Source: Enterococcus sp. BWB1-3 (lineage in GTDB: Bacteria; Bacillota; Bacilli; Lactobacillales; Enterococcaceae). Taken from it: a stretch of DNA of 38,269 nucleotides. The position numbers and the translations under genes are program-made. How positions within the stretch are numbered: the stretch's first letter is position 1; each line of letters starts with the position of its first letter. The notes beneath the pieces were generated by a model. It had not been told where the DNA came from. It ran no database searches and was given only the letters and a program-made list of their open reading frames with translations. Of the stretch, positions 34,781-38,269 are shown piece by piece. The stretch is from the NCBI RefSeq assembly GCF_016745275.1, contig NZ_JADOEP010000006.1, positions 1-38,269 on the forward strand. The letters run 5' to 3'.

Positions 34781-35215
34781 ATGTCTGTTCAGATACAAGC
34801 GGAGATTGATAACATGAGGAAGCAGCTGCATGTTGATTTTATCGGAATTGCTTTGTCAAAAGTAAATGAAGGGACAAACAGCCGAACGATTCATTGGGCA
34901 TATGTTTCAGGAAATACCAATGAAAATTACCGGAGAATCCACCTTCAGGTTGGTAAGGGCATCGCAGGAATCGTGTGGCGAACGGGTCGAAGCTATCAGG
35001 CTTCAGAGCTGCAGAGAAATCCAAAAAATCTGTTGGAGTTGCCGATTGCCAGAATGGAAAAGCTTGAAACTGCAGTTGCAGCACCAATTCTCAAAAATGG
35101 AAGAGTACAGGGGGTTTTACTGTTTGGTTCTCGGACCCCTAATGTGATGGAAATGGATCAATTAAAAAGTGTCGAAGATAAAGCAGAAGAGCTGATACCA
35201 TTGTTGGAGGAATAG
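34781..35215 (+). CDS. nreA: GAF-domain protein, NreA-like (nitrate-sensing partner of NreBC)
   Basis: The protein is a single GAF domain of 145 residues from ATG 34781. AGGAG at 34769-34773 lies 7 nt before this ATG and only 1 nt before the in-frame ATG at 34775, so I choose the second. NreA of Staphylococcus carnosus is a nitrate-binding GAF protein of similar size that holds back the NreB kinase. Here the gene is directly followed by nreB- and nreC-like genes. Residues such as VGKGIAGIVWRTGRSYQ and AAPILKNGRVQGVLLFG are GAF typical. Nitrate binding is inferred from synteny. Confidence 0.8.
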   Translation: MSVQIQAEIDNMRKQLHVDFIGIALSKVNEGTNSRTIHWAYVSGNTNENYRRIHLQVGKGIAGIVWRTGRSYQASELQRNPKNLLELPIARMEKLETAVAAPILKNGRVQGVLLFGSRTPNVMEMDQLKSVEDKAEELIPLLEE

Positions 35216-35216
35216 G

Positions 35217-36257
35217 ATGGAAAAGAAAATATTTGAAGACATATTCTTGTCAGCTGCGGATGGATTGTATTTACTTTTTCGCTCAGGTGAAATCAAAAGA
35301 AATAAAGCAGCTGTTGAATTGGAGAAGCAGATGAAGGTTCCACTGCAAAAAATTATTGAGATTGCAAATGGAAAAGGCTGTATGCTGCATACTACGATGG
35401 AAAACTGTCTGAACTGTGAAGTGAAGGAAAACTGGACCAAAGAAGTATTCCCGCTTATTTTGGAAACAAAAGACGGTCGTCAGGAGCATTTCAGCGGCAG
35501 TTTGACTGAGGTATCTGATGAGGTCGAGCTGTTGAGTCTCAGACGCGCAGATGCTCAGGACAAGCTGCGTCAGGTAATTGAAAATAAGCGTTTAATTGAA
35601 TATGTCAATCAGGCGCATGAAACCGAAAGAAAAGCAATTTCTCAGGAACTTCATGATGGTCTGGCACAAAGTATATACAGTCTGATGCTGGATGTCAGAC
35701 TGTTGAAACGTCTAAATCAGAAAGAAGAGCAGCTGTATAAGATCAGTGAAATTGATAAGGATTTTGTAGAGCTGTTACGTGAAGTGAAGCAGCTTGCCAT
35801 TGACCTTCGACCAACAGCACTGGATGATCTGGGGTTGATTCCGGCAATTGAAGCTTTGCTGCAGCGGTTGATGGAAACTACGGGTGTGATGATTCATTTT
35901 ATTCCAGTTTTGGGACAGCAGCGTTTTTCAGATAAGGTCGAGACAGTGACATACAGAGTCTTGCAGGAAAGTCTGATGAACAGCATTAAGTATGCAGAAG
36001 TTGATGAAATCTGGGTTACGCTGCATGACCGGGAGAACCTGCTTCATTTGGAGGTTAGGGACCATGGGAAAGGCTTCTCAATTGCGGGCATTAGGAAAGA
36101 AACATCTGGGGGCCTGGGGCTGCTGCATATGCGGGAACGTGCCGAATCTGTTGGCGGAATATTAAACATACAAAGTGAAATAGAGAAAGGAACAACAGTT
36201 GTGCTGATGCTGCCTATCAAACAGGGAGGAACCTATGAATATAATAATAGCAGATGA
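35217..36257 (+). CDS. nreB: Oxygen-sensing histidine kinase, NreB-like
   Basis: The 346-residue cytoplasmic kinase has no membrane helix. An N-terminal sensor (about 1-100) contains Cys55, Cys64 and Cys67 in CMLHTTMENCLNC. A coiled linker follows, then a HisKA_3 domain with phospho-acceptor His146 in ERKAISQELHDGLAQS. The HATPase_c domain occupies about 240-340 (RDHGKGFS, GGLGLLHMRERA). NreB of staphylococci binds an oxygen-labile Fe-S cluster with four cysteines; only three are seen here, with His58 between them as a possible fourth ligand. GGAGG lies before ATG 35217, 1 bp after nreA. It overlaps nreC by 23 bp. Confidence 0.88.
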   Translation: MEKKIFEDIFLSAADGLYLLFRSGEIKRNKAAVELEKQMKVPLQKIIEIANGKGCMLHTTMENCLNCEVKENWTKEVFPLILETKDGRQEHFSGSLTEVSDEVELLSLRRADAQDKLRQVIENKRLIEYVNQAHETERKAISQELHDGLAQSIYSLMLDVRLLKRLNQKEEQLYKISEIDKDFVELLREVKQLAIDLRPTALDDLGLIPAIEALLQRLMETTGVMIHFIPVLGQQRFSDKVETVTYRVLQESLMNSIKYAEVDEIWVTLHDRENLLHLEVRDHGKGFSIAGIRKETSGGLGLLHMRERAESVGGILNIQSEIEKGTTVVLMLPIKQGGTYEYNNSR

Positions 36258-36879
36258 TCATGCGGTGGTTCGAAGCGGATTGCGCCTCCTGTTGGAATCA
36301 GATCCGGAAATTCAGGTTGTCGGGGATGCAGCAGACGGCACAGAAACATTTTTATTGCTGGATCAGCATCCAGTTGATATTGTGTTGATGGATGTTCGGA
36401 TGCCGCCGGGAGAAAATGGATTGCAGACAACCCAGCGGATCAGTGAGCGCTTTCCAAAAATAAAAGTAGTGATTCTGAGTATGCATGACGAAGAAGAATA
36501 TTTAAGAAAAGCGCTGGAGTATGGAGCATGGGGATATATTTTGAAAAGCTCCTCAGATGAAGCGCTGTTGGCGGCTCTTCGAAAAGTCATGACAGGAGAG
36601 CATGTCATTGATCCCATATTTAACATTGCGGACCCTCAGAAGTGGCTGAGCGAACCTGCGAAAGAGCAGGAGCAGTTATATGAACGATTGTCCAAGAGAG
36701 AGCGGGAGGTATTACCGTTAGTTTCTTTGGGGTACAGCAATAAGGAGATTGCAGAGCGCTTGTTTATCTCTGTAAAAACAGTGGAAGTGCATAAGTCTAA
36801 TTTAATGAAAAAACTGAAGGTTGAAACTTTTTCTGAGTTGTTGCAGTATAGTATAAAGCATCAGCTGATTGATTTGTGA
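36235..36879 (+). CDS. nreC: Response regulator, NarL/FixJ family, NreC-like
   Basis: The 214-residue regulator has a receiver domain (1-120) with Asp7/Asp8 and phosphorylation site Asp53 in VLMDVRMPP. A LuxR-type HTH lies at about 148-210 (LSKREREVLPLVSLGYSNKEIAERLFISVKTVEVHKSNLMKKL). It is the cognate partner of the NreB-like kinase, whose gene it overlaps by 23 bp (translation coupling; AGGGAGGA lies inside the kinase gene). In staphylococci NreC activates nitrate and nitrite reductase genes under low oxygen. Siroheme genes follow 11 bp downstream, supporting that role here. Confidence 0.92.
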   Translation: MNIIIADDHAVVRSGLRLLLESDPEIQVVGDAADGTETFLLLDQHPVDIVLMDVRMPPGENGLQTTQRISERFPKIKVVILSMHDEEEYLRKALEYGAWGYILKSSSDEALLAALRKVMTGEHVIDPIFNIADPQKWLSEPAKEQEQLYERLSKREREVLPLVSLGYSNKEIAERLFISVKTVEVHKSNLMKKLKVETFSELLQYSIKHQLIDL

Positions 36880-36890
36880 GGTGAAGGGGA

Positions 36891-37634
36891 ATGAATGGGA
36901 TAGTATATGTGTTTCATGGTAGTCAGAAAGAAGAAAAGAATAAAGCAGCGATGGATTTTGTTCAGCAGCTGAAGAATCGGCTGAATGAGGTGGCTCTTCA
37001 AGAGGCAGCGTTTCTTGAAAATCATCCATGGACAATTCAGCGGCAGATTGAACAGTTGATTGAAAAGGGTGCAGACCGAATAGTGATCGTTCCTGTTTTG
37101 CTGTTTGCTGCCAGACATGCGTTAGTGGATATTCCGATGGAAACAAAAAAAGTTCAGAAAAAATATCCGGGAATTGACATTGAGCAGACAGAAACCTTTG
37201 GAGATAAAGAAGGCAGCCGTCAGATTTTATTGGAACGCTTTATTCAGGCGAGAGCAGAGTGCAAGATCAAAGATACTGCAGGTGTCCTTCTAGCTCACGG
37301 GACAAAAAGAACGGAAGAACCTCAAAAGATGTTGGAAGAGATTGCCGGGGAACTGCAAGAAAAGACAGAATTGCCTGTTACAGCCATGAGTCTAAAAGGA
37401 CAGGAAGATTATATTGAGCAAATTTACGGATTATTGCAAAAATATTCTCAGTTGATTATTGTTCCGTTCTTTTTATTTGACGGACATCTGATTCATCTGC
37501 TGAAGGAACGTCTGACCAAAGAGTTTCCGAATCATACTTTCATAATTACACCGACACTGGAATTTGATCACAGGATTCTTGATGATTTGGAAAAAATTGT
37601 TCGTGAGGCGCTTTATGTACCCAATAATGATTGA
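36891..37634 (+). CDS. Sirohydrochlorin chelatase, CbiX/SirB family
   Basis: The 247-residue protein has two tandem CbiX halves. The first has VYVFHGSQKEEKNK with the metal-binding His at residue 9, and VPVLLFAARHALVDIP. The second has VLLAHGTKR (about 138-146) and IVPFFLFDGHLIHLL. The enzyme inserts Fe2+ (or Co2+) into sirohydrochlorin. Coupled to an NreABC-type regulator and a precorrin-2 dehydrogenase gene, it most likely serves siroheme rather than cobalamin. AAGGGG lies before ATG 36891, 11 bp after nreC. The next gene begins inside its end. Confidence 0.85.
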   Translation: MNGIVYVFHGSQKEEKNKAAMDFVQQLKNRLNEVALQEAAFLENHPWTIQRQIEQLIEKGADRIVIVPVLLFAARHALVDIPMETKKVQKKYPGIDIEQTETFGDKEGSRQILLERFIQARAECKIKDTAGVLLAHGTKRTEEPQKMLEEIAGELQEKTELPVTAMSLKGQEDYIEQIYGLLQKYSQLIIVPFFLFDGHLIHLLKERLTKEFPNHTFIITPTLEFDHRILDDLEKIVREALYVPNND

Positions 37635-38058
37635 TCTGACGAATAAAAAGATTATTGTAATCGGCGGTGGAACTATTGCTTTAAGGAAAGTAGAGCACTT
37701 GCTTGCAGCTGGGGGCAGACCAACTGTCATTGCCCTGGAAATTAAAGAAGAATTCCAACTACTGGAAGAGATTGAGCTGATTAAAGCTTCTTATCAAAAA
37801 GAACAGCTAAAGGAAGCACAGTTGATTTTCGCATGTACTGATTCAAAGGCGGTTAACCAAAGGATCGTTGATGATGCAGAGGATTGGCAATGGGTGAATG
37901 ATTGCAGTCAAAAGAAAAATAGTGATTTTTTTAACATGGCAGTGATTGAAAATGAAGAAGTTCTTATTGCGTTATCCAGCTTTGGAAAATCTCCTGCGAA
38001 CATTAAGCAAGTAAAAAATCATTTGAAGGAATTTTTAGAGAAGGAAAGCAAACAATAA
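37615..38058 (+). CDS. sirC: Precorrin-2 dehydrogenase (SirC/CysG N-terminal type)
   Basis: The NAD-dependent enzyme oxidises precorrin-2 to sirohydrochlorin, the substrate of the chelatase encoded just before. From ATG 37615 it has 147 residues: MYPIMIDLTNKKIIVIGGGTIALRK with the Rossmann GGGxxAxRK motif, the strand LIFACTDSKAVNQRIV, and ALSSFGKSPA near the end, all typical. The ATG lies 20 bp before the chelatase stop, so the two are translationally coupled. The frame is open further upstream, but that would lie deep inside the chelatase gene. The uroporphyrinogen methyltransferase needed to complete siroheme synthesis is not in the window. Confidence 0.88.
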   Translation: MYPIMIDLTNKKIIVIGGGTIALRKVEHLLAAGGRPTVIALEIKEEFQLLEEIELIKASYQKEQLKEAQLIFACTDSKAVNQRIVDDAEDWQWVNDCSQKKNSDFFNMAVIENEEVLIALSSFGKSPANIKQVKNHLKEFLEKESKQ

Positions 38059-38147
38059 GACAAAGCTATGTGAAATGATTCTTAATCTTAGGGGCGTTTT
38101 GCTCAAAAAATAAAGAAAAAGGTTGAAGTTGTGACAAAGCTTCCTCA

Positions 38148-38269
38148 TGCGACGAGAAACCGCAGGAGCAATCTTTTTGTGCGACGAGAAATCGCAGGAG
38201 CAAATGCCTTTATGCGACGAGAAATCGCAGGAGCAAATGTCTTTATGCGACGAGAAATCGCAGGAGCAA
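38148..38269 (-). repeat. Second tandem-repeat array, inverted copy of the 9094-9353 family (continues past window)
   Basis: Cores start at 38148, 38180, 38213 and 38246 (spacing 32, 33, 33). Each begins TGCGACGAGAAA and ends CGCAGGAGCA. The complement is the core of the array at 9094. Linkers are 9-10 nt, AT-rich and specific to this array (AATGYCTTTA-like). TGCGA and TCGCA inside three of the cores can form a 5-bp hairpin with a 7-nt loop. The fourth core reaches the window end. Confidence 0.93.

Noticed and set aside
37564-37614. Longer N-terminus for the precorrin-2 dehydrogenase
   Set aside because: The 17 extra codons lie inside the chelatase gene and do not resemble the family, which begins with MYP-M-L-x2-K.

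Overview
The window is low-GC Gram-positive DNA, most likely from Lactobacillales (an Enterococcaceae/Carnobacteriaceae-type genome). The reasons are the AT-rich codon use, strong AGGAGG ribosome binding sites, a fused substrate-binding/permease amino-acid importer under a lysine riboswitch, Apf-like and AtlA-like cell-wall proteins, a cellobiose-type PTS with a GH1 phospho-glucosidase, and TGGGACAGAA-type intergenic elements. Genus cannot be settled from the sequence alone. No rRNA, tRNA, CRISPR array or intact prophage was seen.

Layout. 1-260: tail of a broken ISL3-type transposase and a terminator. 261-2950 (minus): lysine riboswitch, fused binding-protein/permease and ATPase. 3044-5240: YczE/YitT-type membrane protein and queG. 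5328-5918: GNAT pseudogene. 6661-7376: LysM/Apf-like secreted protein. 7421-9353: accessory stretch with duplicated intergenic modules flanking an HdeD-like membrane protein, then a 33-bp tandem-repeat array. 9699-13034: operon of lipoate-protein ligase plus a MetNIQ-like ABC importer. 13555-16894: AtlA-like glucosaminidase and a membrane-anchored metallophosphoesterase. 17103-19580: two-gene operon of unrecognised coiled-coil proteins, the first with a roughly 90-residue Asp/Tyr tract. 19728-21680: MacB-type ABC exporter. 22049-22645: nitroreductase. 22779-24410: gene graveyard (isochorismatase-like, DUF2188-like and tag remnants). 24604-25440: secreted leucine-rich-repeat-like protein. 25622-28736: divergent double-MerR regulator and UvrA2-like ATPase. 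28877-32871: 6-phospho-beta-glucosidase, PTS EIIC and RpiR regulator with a cre site. 33183-34673: APC permease. 34781-38058: nreABC-like oxygen/nitrate sensing genes followed directly by two siroheme-synthesis genes. 38148-38269: a second repeat array, inverted relative to the first and running off the window.

How genes work together. The nreABC-cbiX-sirC run suggests anaerobic control of nitrate/nitrite use with siroheme made for a nitrite (or sulfite) reductase encoded elsewhere. The lplA-ABC operon suggests scavenging of lipoate or a related acid. The RpiR-EIIC-GH1 group imports and splits a beta-glucoside under carbon catabolite control. The strongest candidate for an undescribed system is the Asp-tract/coiled-coil gene pair at 17103-19514. 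The mobile-looking 23-nt repeat arrays at both ends of the middle region come next.
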